From Herbiconiux aconitum (GTDB lineage: Bacteria; Actinomycetota; Actinomycetes; Actinomycetales; Microbacteriaceae): 64,000 bases of DNA. Below are positions 34,488 to 44,810 of the stretch, piece by piece (the first letter of the stretch is position 1; each line of letters begins with the position of its first letter). The translations under genes were made by a program, and so were the position numbers. The stretch lies in assembly GCF_024979235.1 (NCBI RefSeq), contig NZ_JANLCM010000001.1, forward strand, positions 558,001-622,000. The letters run 5' to 3'. The notes under the pieces are model-generated. The model saw only the letters and a list, made by a program, of their open reading frames with translations. It was not told where the DNA came from and did not search any database.

Positions 34488-34524
34488 CCGTCACACGGGT
34501 TCGCATCAGCTGAACACACAGCGG

Positions 34525-34553
34525 AAGAGGGGCGGGAATAAACCGCCCCTCTT
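34525..34553 (+). terminator. Intrinsic terminator
   Basis: AAGAGGGGCGG (34525-34535) pairs with CCGCCCCTCTT (34543-34553) with loop GAATAAA, followed by a short T-run. It ends the small acidic-protein transcript just upstream of the next promoter. Confidence 0.85.
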
Positions 34554-34558
34554 TCAAC

Positions 34559-34586
34559 TTGACAGTGCCCCGCGCGGGAGTAGTGT
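34559..34586 (+). promoter_or_regulatory. Strong promoter for the KimA-like gene
   Basis: TTGACA (34559-34564), a 16-base spacer and TAGTGT (34581-34586). The -10 ends eight bases before GTG 34595, so the mRNA is expected to be leaderless. There is no room for a c-di-AMP riboswitch between this promoter and the gene. Confidence 0.8.
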
Positions 34587-34594
34587 CGTCACTC

Positions 34595-36628
34595 GTGGTT
34601 AATGAAACCCGCTCGGCGAAACGCTGGTTGATCGGCGATCCGCTCCCCAGCGACAAGCTCGAGGGCCAACTCCTCCCCAAGCGGCTAGCCCTACCAATTT
34701 TCGCGAGCGACCCCCTCTCTTCCGTCGCATACGCGCCCCAAGAACTGCTCATGATCCTCCTCATCGGAGGACTTTCTTTTTTGACCTTCGCCCCCTGGGT
34801 CGCCGCCGCCGTCGTGCTGCTTCTCGTGGTCGTGGTCGCCTCATACCGCCAGCTCGTGAAGGCGTATCCGAGCGGCGGCGGAGACTACGAGGTCGCCCAC
34901 AAGAACCTGGGCGAGAAGGCCGGCCTCGTCGTCGCATCCGCTCTGCTCGTCGACTACGTGCTCACGGTGGCGGTGTCGGTCGCATCCGGCGTCGACAACA
35001 TCATCTCGGCCATCCCTCAGCTGAATCCCTATCGGGTCGAGATCGCGGTCGGGTTCGTCATCCTCCTGATGGCCGTGAACCTCCGCGGGGTGCGTGAGTC
35101 GAGCAAGGCCTTCGCCATCCCCACCTACGTCTTCGTCGCCAGTGTCGCCGTGATGATCGTGATCGGCCTCGCCCGCACCGCGTTCGGCGACGCCCCGATC
35201 GCGGAGTCGGCCGATTTCGGCGTCAAGGCCGAGCAGCTCACCCAGGCCGCGATGATCCTGCTGCTGCTGCGCGCCTTCTCCAGCGGATGTTCCGCCCTCA
35301 CCGGCGTCGAGGCCATCTCGAACGGCGTGCCCGCGTTCCGTACCCCGAAGATCAAGAACGCCCAACGCACCCTGGTGCTGATGGGAAGCATCGCGATCTG
35401 CCTGTTCGCCGGCCTCACCGCCCTCGCGCTCATCTCCAACGTGCACTACGCCGAAGACGCCTGTCACCTGATCGGCTTCGCGGATTGCGCGACAACACCG
35501 CAACGCAGCCTCATGGCCCAGGTCGCGGCATCCGTCTTCGGCAACAACAGCATCATGTTCTTCGTCATCCAGGCGGCCACCGCGGCGGTGTTGCTGCTCG
35601 CGGCGAACACCGCGTTCAACGGATTCCCGCTGCTCGGCTCGGTGCTCGCGAAGGACTCCTACGCTCCCAAGGCTCTCCTCACCCGCGGCGACCGTCTGGT
35701 GTTCTCGAACGGCATGATCGTGCTGGCGCTCGCGGCGACGGCCATCCTGATCGTCTACCAGGCCAACCTGACCCAGCTCATCCAGCTGTACATCATCGGC
35801 GTGTTCGTGTCGTTCACCCTCGGGCAGACGGGAATGGTGAAGCACTGGATCCGCGTGCTGCGCGAGGGCACCCCGGATCGCGGCGCCGTCATCCGTTCCC
35901 TCGCCATCAACGCGGTCGGAGCGGTCTTCACGGCCGTGGTGCTGATCGTCGTCACCATCACGAAGTTCACCCACGGCGCGTGGCTCGTGTTCGCCATCAT
36001 GCCGGTGCTCTTCCTGCTCATGATGGGCGTCAACCGCTACTACCGCGACGTCAACAAAGAGGTCGAGGTCGACCCGACCACTACCTTCGGAGCCACCGGC
36101 GACCATGCGATCGTGCTCGTGGGGCGCATGCAGAAGCCGGTTCTCAAGGCGCTCGACTACGCGATCGCGGCCCGCCACGACTCGATCGAGGCGGTGCACC
36201 TCGCGATCGACGACGAGCAGACCGCGCAACTCGAAGCAGACTGGCAGGCGATGAACATCGAGGTGCCGCTGAACATCATCGAGTCGCCCTATCGCGACGT
36301 CGCCGAGCCGCTCTGCCAGTACATCCTGAAGCACCGGGCCGAGCACGGTTCGGAGGTCGTGACCGTGTACACGCCCATCTACATCGTGGGCCACTGGTGG
36401 GAGACGATCCTCCACAACCACAAGGCGCGGCGCATCCGAAAGAAGCTGATGCTGGTGCACGGAGTGACTCTGGCGCTGGTGCCGTGGTTGCTGGATTCCT
36501 CCGAATTGCTCTACGGAAAACGGTCCCGACCGCTGCCCGGGCAGGAGCGACGCGGCGAACCGATGCGCGCCGTCGTGCGGCGACCGCACGCATCCGCCGT
36601 CGCGGCACGTAAACGCGGTCGCGGCTGA
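34595..36628 (+). CDS. APC-family permease, KimA-like (probable potassium importer)
   Basis: A 677-residue membrane transporter. LPKRLALPIFASDPLSSVAY and AYPSGGGDYEVAHKNLG match the KimA/YdaO branch of the amino acid-polyamine-organocation superfamily, which imports K+ with H+. About twelve membrane segments cover residues 35-490, followed by a cytosolic C-terminal domain (about 500-640) with a USP-like alternation (DHAIVLVGRMQKPVLKALDY). The start is GTG 34595; the upstream TTG at 34559 belongs to the -35 box. A general amino-acid permease is the alternative reading. The tail is Arg-rich. Confidence 0.82.
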   Translation: MVNETRSAKRWLIGDPLPSDKLEGQLLPKRLALPIFASDPLSSVAYAPQELLMILLIGGLSFLTFAPWVAAAVVLLLVVVVASYRQLVKAYPSGGGDYEVAHKNLGEKAGLVVASALLVDYVLTVAVSVASGVDNIISAIPQLNPYRVEIAVGFVILLMAVNLRGVRESSKAFAIPTYVFVASVAVMIVIGLARTAFGDAPIAESADFGVKAEQLTQAAMILLLLRAFSSGCSALTGVEAISNGVPAFRTPKIKNAQRTLVLMGSIAICLFAGLTALALISNVHYAEDACHLIGFADCATTPQRSLMAQVAASVFGNNSIMFFVIQAATAAVLLLAANTAFNGFPLLGSVLAKDSYAPKALLTRGDRLVFSNGMIVLALAATAILIVYQANLTQLIQLYIIGVFVSFTLGQTGMVKHWIRVLREGTPDRGAVIRSLAINAVGAVFTAVVLIVVTITKFTHGAWLVFAIMPVLFLLMMGVNRYYRDVNKEVEVDPTTTFGATGDHAIVLVGRMQKPVLKALDYAIAARHDSIEAVHLAIDDEQTAQLEADWQAMNIEVPLNIIESPYRDVAEPLCQYILKHRAEHGSEVVTVYTPIYIVGHWWETILHNHKARRIRKKLMLVHGVTLALVPWLLDSSELLYGKRSRPLPGQERRGEPMRAVVRRPHASAVAARKRGRG

Positions 36629-36650
36629 AAGCCGAGTGACCCCTGCATGC

Positions 36651-36656
36651 TAAACT
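36651..36656 (+). promoter_or_regulatory. -10 box upstream of the DUF3073 gene
   Basis: TAAACT in an A+T-rich pocket; the transcript would start near 36663 and carry a leader of about 65 bases. No clear -35. Confidence 0.4.
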
Positions 36657-36730
36657 GACCCAAGTTTTCGTAGTTATTCGTCTCATCCGGGTGGCGCATG
36701 TCCCCGGCCCGAATCGTGAGGGGGTCTCGC

Positions 36731-36928
36731 ATGGGGCGTGGCCGTCAAAAGGCAAAGCACACGAAGGTCGCGCGCGAGCTGAAGTACTTCAGCCCCGACA
36801 CGAACTATTCGGCGCTGGAGCGTGAACTCACGGCGAAGGCCGATGAGCCGGACTACTCCAAATGGATCGACGAAGACGACGAGGGCGACGAGAGCTTCGA
36901 GCCGAAAGACGAGCAGAAGCGCGCCTGA
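36731..36928 (+). CDS. DUF3073 family protein
   Basis: A 65-residue actinobacterial protein. MGRGRQKAKHTKVARELKYF is the family signature, with a basic N-terminal half, then SPDTNYSALERELTAK and an acidic tail rich in Asp and Glu. In mycobacteria and relatives this gene lies beside purM and purF; here it is 10-21 kb away from them. The start at 36731 matches the family; an in-frame GTG/ATG upstream adds 11 non-conserved residues. Function unknown. Confidence 0.9.
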   Translation: MGRGRQKAKHTKVARELKYFSPDTNYSALERELTAKADEPDYSKWIDEDDEGDESFEPKDEQKRA

Positions 36929-36978
36929 GTTGGCCAGATCCGCACCCGAGCCAGGCCCGGGTACGTCCGGAGCGTGAA

Positions 36979-36992
36979 ACCCCCGAGGGGGT
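36979..36992. terminator. Short hairpin between convergent genes
   Basis: ACCCCC (36979-36984) and GGGGGT (36987-36992) around GA, between the DUF3073 stop and the convergent stop at 36999. Confidence 0.5.
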
Positions 36993-36998
36993 CATCCG

Positions 36999-37496
36999 TC
37001 AATCGCGGTCGCGAGGGCCTTCAGGCTCAGGCGTGGACGTTGCAGCACCACCGTCAGCCGACGCTGTCGGCGTCGGAGCGGGCATCGGCGCAGCCGACTC
37101 TTCGGGCATCGGCGCAGCCGGCTCTTCGGTGATCTGCACGAAGTCAGCCACCTCGAGCGGACCGTGCTCTTCGTGCTCCTCGATCCGCTCCGCCTCGACG
37201 GTGCGGGCGCGCTTACGGCTGGCCCGATCGAGCGCGATGGCGACGATGGCACCGATCGCCACGAACAACGCCACCAGGAACACACCGACGAAGCCGAACA
37301 CCTGCAGGCGGTTGAAGTCATCCTGCTCGGGGAATCCGAACGTCAGGATGATCGTGACGAGCAACCCCACGGCGAACCCGACGGCCATGAACCGGTAGTA
37401 GCGGGGGGCGCGCCGCACCGACACCGAGCCGATCGACTCGGTCGTGTGCCCGGGCTCGCTGCGCTGGGCGGGTGGCTGGTCGGTATGGTCACTCAC
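36999..37496 (-). CDS. Hypothetical membrane protein with two transmembrane segments
   Basis: A 165-residue protein: polar N-terminus, two hydrophobic helices (about residues 38-57, FMAVGFAVGLLVTIILTFGF, and 66-90, VFGFVGVFLVALFVAIGAIV), then a basic stop-transfer and a long Glu/Pro/Ala-rich cytosolic tail with a repeated EEPAAPMPEESAAPMPAP. GTG 37496 is the likely start (VSDHTDQPP). GACAAT lies seven bases upstream, so this may also be leaderless. I do not recognise the family. Confidence 0.72.
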   Translation of the reverse strand: MSDHTDQPPAQRSEPGHTTESIGSVSVRRAPRYYRFMAVGFAVGLLVTIILTFGFPEQDDFNRLQVFGFVGVFLVALFVAIGAIVAIALDRASRKRARTVEAERIEEHEEHGPLEVADFVQITEEPAAPMPEESAAPMPAPTPTASADGGAATSTPEPEGPRDRD

Positions 37497-37552
37497 CCCT
37501 CCATTGTCCCGCATCCACCTGTGACCGGCGTCCGTCGTTCGTCGATCTGCGG

Positions 37553-37915
37553 TCAGCGGGCGAGCGGCACGTAGCCGGTGAGGTCGGCGCGCTGGCCGGA
37601 GGCGTGGATGCGCGCCGCCGCGATGCCGTCGACCCACGTCAGGGTGCCGGTGGCGAGATCGAGCCAGGTGCGCGCATCCATTTCCACCACGTTCGGCGGC
37701 GTTCCCCGGGTGTGACCGGGGCCCTCGATGCACTGCACCGCGCCGAACGGCGGCACGCGCACCTCCACCGAGTTGCCCTCGGCGGAATCCGCCAGCCGCT
37801 GCAGGAGGTAGCGCACCGCTGTGGCGCGAACCTCCCGCGACGCCCCGTCGAAGTCGCTCGTTGCCGCGGCGACGGCTGCAGCCCCGTCGGATTCGCCGAT
37901 CCTCGACTTGCCCAT
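37553..37915 (-). CDS. Sterol-carrier-family (SCP2-like) protein
   Basis: A 120-residue protein. An N-terminal helix (REVRATAVRYLLQRLA) precedes a small beta-sheet domain with VEVRVPPFGAVQCIEG and the typical PNVVEMDARTWLDLATG. It matches the short sterol-carrier-like proteins found in actinobacterial purine loci (next to purF in mycobacteria). It may bind a lipid or act as a small maturation factor; no enzyme residues are evident. Expression appears leaderless from TAGCGT at 37927-37922. Confidence 0.78.
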   Translation of the reverse strand: MGKSRIGESDGAAAVAAATSDFDGASREVRATAVRYLLQRLADSAEGNSVEVRVPPFGAVQCIEGPGHTRGTPPNVVEMDARTWLDLATGTLTWVDGIAAARIHASGQRADLTGYVPLAR

Positions 37916-37921
37916 ACGTCC

Positions 37922-37927
37922 ACGCTA
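37922..37927 (-). promoter_or_regulatory. -10 box of a likely leaderless transcript
   Basis: On the minus strand TAGCGT, six bases before ATG 37915. Confidence 0.55.
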
Positions 37928-38125
37928 CCGCCGACCGCGGTGCCGCCAGGCGTCGAACCGACGGAGTATCCCGGCAGACAGGTCAGAGCATCCGTCGATC
38001 CGTCGCAACGGGCGGGTTCTCCGTCGATTTCGTCGCCGAAGCTCAGGATGCAGGAGTTCGCGATGCATGAAGGATGCAGCCGGCCTGCGGCGGTCGGACG
38101 AGCGCGAGCGGAACGGCAGCTCCCC

Positions 38126-38554
38126 TCAGAACTCCCAGGTGAACGCCACGAACGGCTCGCTCGAAACAGGGCCGGTGGACCGGTAGGTCGCGAGCGCCGC
38201 CACGTTGTCGGGCTCGGTGCCCACCCACATCGCGGTGCATCCGCGCGACTGCGCCAGAGCGGCCAGCTCGCGCACGAGCGCGCCCCCGATGCCCCGTCGT
38301 TGCGCGACCTCGTCGACGCCGAGTTCGTTGAGGAACATCTCCGTGCCCTTGTCAGGATGCGTGAGCTCGGCACCGGAGATCATGCCCACCGGATGCATCG
38401 GGTCGGCCACCTCGTCGTCGTAGGCGAAGAGCAGGTGGTGCGTCGGACTCGCCAGGAAGCGAGAGGTCGCGGCTGCATCGACGGCCTCGTCGAAGAGGTG
38501 CGCACCACGCAGCACGGTCGAGGCATCCGTCACCCGCTCGATCCGTAGGGTCAT
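38126..38554 (-). CDS. GNAT family N-acetyltransferase (AAC(3)-I-like architecture)
   Basis: A 142-residue acetyltransferase. Motif A is LGVDEVAQRRGIGGALVREL with the acetyl-CoA loop QRRGIG, then MWVGTEPDNVAALATYRSTG. The order of elements (LFDEAVDAAATSRFLASPTH, FAYDDEVADPMHPVG, MFLNELGV) resembles aminoglycoside 3-N-acetyltransferase type I and its many uncharacterised relatives. Identity cannot be judged by eye, so no resistance role is claimed. The start 38554 has TACCGT seven bases upstream on the minus strand. Divergent from purD. Confidence 0.82.
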   Translation of the reverse strand: MTLRIERVTDASTVLRGAHLFDEAVDAAATSRFLASPTHHLLFAYDDEVADPMHPVGMISGAELTHPDKGTEMFLNELGVDEVAQRRGIGGALVRELAALAQSRGCTAMWVGTEPDNVAALATYRSTGPVSSEPFVAFTWEF

Positions 38555-38561
38555 GGCCCCC

Positions 38562-38567
38562 ACGGTA
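38562..38567 (-). promoter_or_regulatory. -10 box of a likely leaderless transcript (GNAT gene)
   Basis: On the minus strand TACCGT, seven bases before ATG 38554. Confidence 0.5.
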
Positions 38568-38584
38568 CTGCCGGGTGCACGCCC

Positions 38585-38590
38585 TAGGCT
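38585..38590 (+). promoter_or_regulatory. -10 box of a likely leaderless transcript (purD)
   Basis: TAGGCT, six bases before GTG 38597. The intervening AGGAGG overlaps where a ribosome-binding site would be but is too close to the start to act normally. Confidence 0.55.
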
Positions 38591-38596
38591 AGGAGG

Positions 38597-39877
38597 GTGA
38601 AAATCCTGGTCCTCGGCTCGGGCGCGCGCGAGCACGCCATCATCACCGCCCTGCTCCGCGAAGACACGGTGCACGAGATCGTGGCTGCGCCCGGCAATGC
38701 CGGCATCGCCGCCGACGTGCCGACGGTCGAGCTCGACGCGAACGACCCGCAGGCCGTGGCGAATTACGCGATCTCCGAAGACGTGCAGTTCGTGGTGGTG
38801 GGCCCCGAGGCGCCGCTCGTCGCGGGTGTCGCCGACGCACTGCGCACGCGAGGCATCCCGGTGTTCGGCCCGGGCAAAGAGGCCGCGGCGCTCGAGGGCA
38901 GCAAGACGTTCGCGAAGCGAATCATGGATGCCGCGGGCGTGCCCACCGGCCGTGCCCTGAACGCCTCGACCCTCGCCGAGGCCGAAGCCGCCCTCGCCGA
39001 CTACGGAGCGCCCTACGTGGTGAAGGCCGACGGGCTGGCCGCGGGCAAGGGTGTGCTGGTCACTAACGATCTCGCCGAGGCCGTCGCCCACGCGGCGCAC
39101 TGGCTGGAGCACGGCGAGGTGTTGATCGAGGAGTTCCTCGACGGCGAGGAAGTCTCTCTCTTCCTCCTCAGCGACGGACACTCCGTGGCGCCGCTCTCTC
39201 CCGCTCAGGATTACAAGCGCCTGCTCGACGGCGACGAAGGCCCGAACACCGGTGGCATGGGCGCCTACTCGCCGCTGCCGTGGATCGCTGAGCGCTTCGG
39301 CAGCGAGAAGGTGTTCGTCGACGAGGTGATCGACACCATCGCCCTTCCCACCGTGCGCCAGCTGGCCGCCGAGGGCACGCCGTTCATCGGCCTGCTCTAC
39401 TGCGGGCTCATCCTCACGCCGAAGGGCATCCGCGTCATCGAGTTCAACGCCCGTTTCGGCGACCCCGAGACGCAGGTGGTGCTGCCGCGCCTCGTCACCC
39501 CGCTCAGTGGCCTGCTGCTCGCCGCCGCCACCGGAACCCTCGGCGACCACCAGCGCCCCGAGTTCAGCGACGACGTCGCCGTCACCGTCGTGCTCGCGAG
39601 CGAGAACTACCCCGGATCGCCGGTCACCGGCCGCATCATCACGGGCCTCGACGCCTTCGGCCCGGGTGCAACCGGAGTCGAAGGCGTCAGCGTGATGCAC
39701 GCCGCCACCGATCGCGACGGCGAGGTGCTCCGGGCCACCGGCGGCCGCGTGCTCAGCGTCGTGGCCACGGCAGCCGACTTCGGGCTCGCACGCGACCGCG
39801 CCTACGGCGTGCTGGAAGGCATCCACCTCGACGGATCGCAGCACCGCAGCGACATCGCCGCCAAGGTGGCACGGTGA
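38597..39877 (+). CDS. purD: Phosphoribosylamine-glycine ligase
   Basis: A 426-residue ATP-grasp enzyme for step 2 of purine synthesis, joining phosphoribosylamine and glycine to [18 protein letters not shown] opens the N domain, [15 protein letters not shown] and [10 protein letters not shown] belong to the ATP-grasp, and [18 protein letters not shown] is the metal and substrate motif. The GTG start lies six bases after a -10 box. It overlaps purC by four bases, so the two form an operon. Normal length. Confidence 0.96.
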   Translation: MKILVLGSGAREHAIITALLREDTVHEIVAAPGNAGIAADVPTVELDANDPQAVANYAISEDVQFVVVGPEAPLVAGVADALRTRGIPVFGPGKEAAALEGSKTFAKRIMDAAGVPTGRALNASTLAEAEAALADYGAPYVVKADGLAAGKGVLVTNDLAEAVAHAAHWLEHGEVLIEEFLDGEEVSLFLLSDGHSVAPLSPAQDYKRLLDGDEGPNTGGMGAYSPLPWIAERFGSEKVFVDEVIDTIALPTVRQLAAEGTPFIGLLYCGLILTPKGIRVIEFNARFGDPETQVVLPRLVTPLSGLLLAAATGTLGDHQRPEFSDDVAVTVVLASENYPGSPVTGRIITGLDAFGPGATGVEGVSVMHAATDRDGEVLRATGGRVLSVVATAADFGLARDRAYGVLEGIHLDGSQHRSDIAAKVAR

Positions 39878-40776
39878 GCGCCGCGAACGGGAGCACCGTC
39901 GTGCCGGGCTGGCGTCACGCCTACAGCGGCAAGGTGCGCGATCTCTACGTGCCGGATGCGACGGCCCCGGATGCCCGCCCCGCCGCCCTGCTCGTGGTCG
40001 CCAGCGATCGCGTGAGCGCGTTCGACCACGTGCTCGAACCGGGAATCCACGGCAAGGGAGAACTGCTCACGACGCTCAGCCGCTGGTGGTTCCACCAGCT
40101 GACCGAGGTGCCGAATCACCTGGTGGCGCAGACGGATGCGCTTCCTCCCGTTCCGGAGGAGCTCGCGGGCCGCTCGATGGTGGTGCGCTCGCTCGACATG
40201 TTCCCGATCGAGTGCGTCGTGCGCGGCTACCTCTCGGGCAGTGGCTGGAAGGAATACCAGGCCACGCAGAGCGTGTGCGGCATCGCACTGCCGGAGGGCC
40301 TGCGCGACGGCGACCGCCTGCCCGAGCCGATCTACACCCCCGCTTACAAGGCGCCGCTCGGCGAACACGACGAGAACATCAGCTTCGAGCGCACCGTCGA
40401 GCTCGTCGGCGTGGACGACGCCACCGCGCTGCGCGACCTGTCGCTCACCATCTACCGACGGGCAGCCACCATCGCCGAAGCGCGCGGCGTCATCCTGGCC
40501 GACACCAAGTTCGAATTCGGCCGCGACCCCGAGACGGGCGAGATCACGCTCGCCGACGAGGTGCTGACGAGCGATTCGAGCCGTTACTGGGATGCCTCGG
40601 CCTACGATTCGGGCGAGCGCACGGCGAGCTTCGACAAGCAGATCGTGCGCAACTGGCTCGCGGCGAACTGGGATCAGACGGGCACTCCCCCGACCCTGCC
40701 GCACGAGATCGTGGAGCAGACCGTGCTGCGCTACCGCGAGCTGCTCGAGCGTCTGACGGGCGAGCACCCGCTCTGA
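39874..40776 (+). CDS. purC: Phosphoribosylaminoimidazole-succinocarboxamide synthase
   Basis: A 300-residue SAICAR synthetase that joins CAIR and aspartate with ATP. YSGKVRDLY, ASDRVSAFDHVLEPGI, VVRGYLSGSGWKEYQ and LADTKFEFG are the family signatures. The length fits the 290-300 residue actinobacterial and fungal type rather than the 240-residue short type. The GTG start is inside the purD stop (GTGA). It works in the same pathway as purD, purM and purF in this window. Confidence 0.96.
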   Translation: MSAANGSTVVPGWRHAYSGKVRDLYVPDATAPDARPAALLVVASDRVSAFDHVLEPGIHGKGELLTTLSRWWFHQLTEVPNHLVAQTDALPPVPEELAGRSMVVRSLDMFPIECVVRGYLSGSGWKEYQATQSVCGIALPEGLRDGDRLPEPIYTPAYKAPLGEHDENISFERTVELVGVDDATALRDLSLTIYRRAATIAEARGVILADTKFEFGRDPETGEITLADEVLTSDSSRYWDASAYDSGERTASFDKQIVRNWLAANWDQTGTPPTLPHEIVEQTVLRYRELLERLTGEHPL

Positions 40777-40809
40777 GGAGAAGTCGGGCCCGATGTCGGT
40801 GGTTCCGCG

Positions 40810-40815
40810 TAGAGT
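40810..40815 (+). promoter_or_regulatory. -10 box of a likely leaderless transcript
   Basis: TAGAGT, seven bases before ATG 40823. Confidence 0.55.
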
Positions 40816-40822
40816 CGCCCGC

Positions 40823-41527
40823 ATGAACGTCATACTCATTGCAGGTTTCTGGCTCGGCGGCGACTCCTGGGGCGAGGTGGTGCCGACTCTCGAGCAGGCC
40901 GGCCTCACCGTGCACACCCCCACACTCGAGGGTCTGGCCTCGGTCGACGACGACCGCTCGGGCGTCACCCTCGCGTCGCAGACGGCGGAGGTGGTAGCGC
41001 TCGTCGACGCAGTGGATGCCGAAGAGAAGGTCGTGCTCGTCGGCCATTCCGGCGGGGGCGCGATCATCCACGGGGTGGTCGACGCGCGCCCCGACCGCAT
41101 CGAACGAGCCGTCTACGTCGACAGCGGCCCGACACCCGAGGGCATCGCGATCAACCCTCAGCTCGAGGTGACGGGAGCGGATGCGCCGCTGCCGCCGTGG
41201 GAAGACTTCGACGAGACCGATCTGCGCGACCTCACCGACGACCAGCTCGCCTGGTTCCGTGAGATCGCCGTGCCCGAGCCCGCCCGGGTTGCGCGCGATG
41301 CACAGCACGTCACGAATCCGGCGCGTTACGAGGTGCCGATCACCCTGATCAGCTCCACGTTCAGCCGCGCCGAGATCGAGGAGGCGATCGCCGCCGGCAT
41401 CCCCTACTTCGCCGAGGTGCCGCTGATAGCGCGCTCGTCCATCGTCGAACTGCCGACGGGTCACTGGCCCCAGTTCACGAAACCGCGCGAACTCGCGCAG
41501 GCGATCGTCGACGCAATCCGGGCCTGA
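40823..41527 (+). CDS. Alpha/beta hydrolase
   Basis: A 234-residue small hydrolase. MNVILIAGFWLGGDSWGEVV carries the oxyanion region, the nucleophile elbow is VGHSGGGAI, and the final His is in PTGHWPQF. The lid is short. It resembles the esterase branch that includes plant MES-like enzymes. ATG 40823 is supported by a -10 box placed for a leaderless mRNA; a start ten codons upstream would precede it. Substrate unknown. It follows purC after 46 bases but has its own promoter. Confidence 0.83.
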   Translation: MNVILIAGFWLGGDSWGEVVPTLEQAGLTVHTPTLEGLASVDDDRSGVTLASQTAEVVALVDAVDAEEKVVLVGHSGGGAIIHGVVDARPDRIERAVYVDSGPTPEGIAINPQLEVTGADAPLPPWEDFDETDLRDLTDDQLAWFREIAVPEPARVARDAQHVTNPARYEVPITLISSTFSRAEIEEAIAAGIPYFAEVPLIARSSIVELPTGHWPQFTKPRELAQAIVDAIRA

Positions 41528-41565
41528 GTCTCGCGCCACCCGACTGCTCGACAGTGCGCATCCGC

Positions 41566-43348
<1,783 letters not shown>

Positions 43349-43349
43349 G

Positions 43350-43430
43350 CGTCGAAAAAGGCCCGCAGCCAGCGGTCTCGTTTCCCACACAGTTGGGACG
43401 TGGAATGTAAGCTGCGGGCCTTTTTCGACG
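43350..43430. terminator. 20-bp bidirectional terminator with a 41-base loop
   Basis: Bases 43350-43369 pair perfectly with 43411-43430. The arms contain AAAAAGG on the left and CCTTTTT on the right, giving T-runs in both directions. The loop holds a smaller TCCCA/TGGGA hairpin. It lies between two convergent genes. Confidence 0.85.
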
Positions 43431-43548
43431 ACCCAGGGTGAGCGCGAGACCGTGCTAGCGATCTCACGCGAACATGTCGCGCGGCGCCGGGCTGGGACCG
43501 GCGACGCCTGAGGACGCCGCGCGAAGCACGGCGCCCGAGGCAGCCAAC

Positions 43549-43773
43549 TCAGTGCTCGTTGTACGTGCCCTCGACCAGGATCTCCGACACCTCGTTGAAG
43601 CGGTACCGCGCCGTCGCGGGCCCGTCGGTGCCATCGGACTGCGAGACCAGCAGGTAGACCAGCTGGCCCTCGCTGTAGGGCAGCACGAGCTCCTCGGGGG
43701 CGCCGTCGTCGAGGGCGATGGTCTGGTCGTCGAGAGGGCCGCCGGACAGGTGTGCGAGTGCAGGTGTGGTCAT
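43549..43773 (-). CDS. Hypothetical small soluble protein
   Basis: A 74-residue acidic protein with no membrane segment. PEELVLPYSEGQLVYLLV and GPATARYRFNEVSEILVEG suggest a small beta-sheet fold. ATG 43773 lies six bases after TAGCCT on the minus strand (43785-43780), so it appears leaderless and real. I do not recognise the family. It diverges from the DNA glycosylase gene. Confidence 0.68.
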   Translation of the reverse strand: MTTPALAHLSGGPLDDQTIALDDGAPEELVLPYSEGQLVYLLVSQSDGTDGPATARYRFNEVSEILVEGTYNEH

Positions 43774-43779
43774 CCACCC

Positions 43780-43785
43780 AGGCTA
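43780..43785 (-). promoter_or_regulatory. -10 box of a likely leaderless transcript
   Basis: On the minus strand TAGCCT, six bases before ATG 43773. Confidence 0.5.
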
Positions 43786-43849
43786 CTCGCTCGGTGTCGG
43801 TGCGGCGATGTCGGCGGCATCCGCCAAGATGGCCGGAGGGAGGCAGTCG

Positions 43850-44785
43850 ATGACGGAGCCACGAGGATCGTTCGCGATCGCACCGCGAGGGGCGTTCTCG
43901 CTCGAGTCGTGCATCCGCTTCCTCGAAGGGTTCACGCCCGCGGGGTACGAAGCCGCTTCGGCCGGCACCCTCGATGCCGCCTTCGCTCTCGAAGGGTCGT
44001 GGCAGGTCATCGGCGTGCGCGTCGAGCAGGTCGGCGATGAGGTGCGGGGCCGCGTCTTCGCCGAGCATCCGGTGCGGCGCGCCGAGCTCTCGGTCGTGCG
44101 GGCGCAGGTCGAACGCATCCTGTCGCTCGACGTCGACGGCAGCGGATTCGCCGACGTGGGCGAACGCGACCCGGTGATCGGCGCCGCCCAGGCCCACTAC
44201 CCGGGGCTCCGGCCCGTGTGCTTCTGGTCGTGGTACGAGGCGGCGGCGTGGGCCATCATCGGGCAGCGGATGCGCATGAGCCAGGCCGCGGCCGTCAAGC
44301 AGCGACTCGCAGCCGAACTCGGCGAGACCGTGGTGATCGACGGGGTCGCGCATCAGGCCTTTCCGGCGCCCGCGGCCCTGGTGCAGCTGACCGGCGGCCC
44401 CGGGCTCACCCGGGCGAAGGTCGAGCGCCTGCACGCTCTTGCCGACGCAGCGCAGCGCCACGTCTTCGACAGCGCGACCCTCCGCGCTCTCCCCCGCGAC
44501 GAGGCGCTCGAGTTGCTGCAGACCCTACCGGGGGTCGGCCCGTTCTCGGCCGAACTCATTCTGCTGCGCGGCGCCGGCGATCCCGACCACGCGCCCGTGC
44601 ACGAACCTCGCCTCGCGAAGGCGATCGCTCACGCCTACCGCCTCGACGCGACTCCGGATGCGACGACCCTGGCCGAGCTGACCGCCGGCTGGGCGCCCTA
44701 CCGCACCTGGGCCACTCTGCTGCTGCGCGCGCAGCTCCAGGAAGACACCCACGAGATCGCGAACGGCGGCCGCCCCAAGGGGTGA
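43850..44785 (+). CDS. DNA-3-methyladenine glycosylase II-like (AlkA) protein
   Basis: A 311-residue HhH-GPD glycosylase. An AlkA-type N-terminal domain (about residues 10-95) precedes the helical core with AAWAIIGQRMRMSQAAAVKQ. The hairpin is ELLQTLPGVGPFSAELILLR, and the catalytic Asp is probably in GAGDPDHAPVHEP, though it is shifted compared with canonical AlkA. GGAGGGAGG precedes ATG 43850; an ATG at 43829 lies too close to that site to use it. It should excise alkylated purines. Ends 25 bases from the convergent aldo/keto reductase. Confidence 0.87.
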   Translation: MTEPRGSFAIAPRGAFSLESCIRFLEGFTPAGYEAASAGTLDAAFALEGSWQVIGVRVEQVGDEVRGRVFAEHPVRRAELSVVRAQVERILSLDVDGSGFADVGERDPVIGAAQAHYPGLRPVCFWSWYEAAAWAIIGQRMRMSQAAAVKQRLAAELGETVVIDGVAHQAFPAPAALVQLTGGPGLTRAKVERLHALADAAQRHVFDSATLRALPRDEALELLQTLPGVGPFSAELILLRGAGDPDHAPVHEPRLAKAIAHAYRLDATPDATTLAELTAGWAPYRTWATLLLRAQLQEDTHEIANGGRPKG

Positions 44786-44810
44786 CCGGCGTTCTGCCGA
44801 TATCGACTCG

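Noticed and set aside
34559..34594. TTG start 12 codons upstream of the chosen KimA-like start
   Set aside because: This TTG is the beginning of the TTGACA -35 box, so it would not be in the mRNA.
34488..34594. Possible c-di-AMP riboswitch before the KimA-like gene
   Set aside because: The gap holds a terminator and a promoter with no leader RNA.
36665..36682. An 18-mer here matches 16 of 18 bases of 3144-3161 in the 26-bp inverted repeat
   Set aside because: The second site lacks the other arm, and the match was found after the fact; without a genome search it may be chance.
38126..38554. Aminoglycoside resistance gene
   Set aside because: The acetyltransferase only shares general architecture with AAC(3)-I; uncharacterised relatives are common and substrate cannot be inferred.
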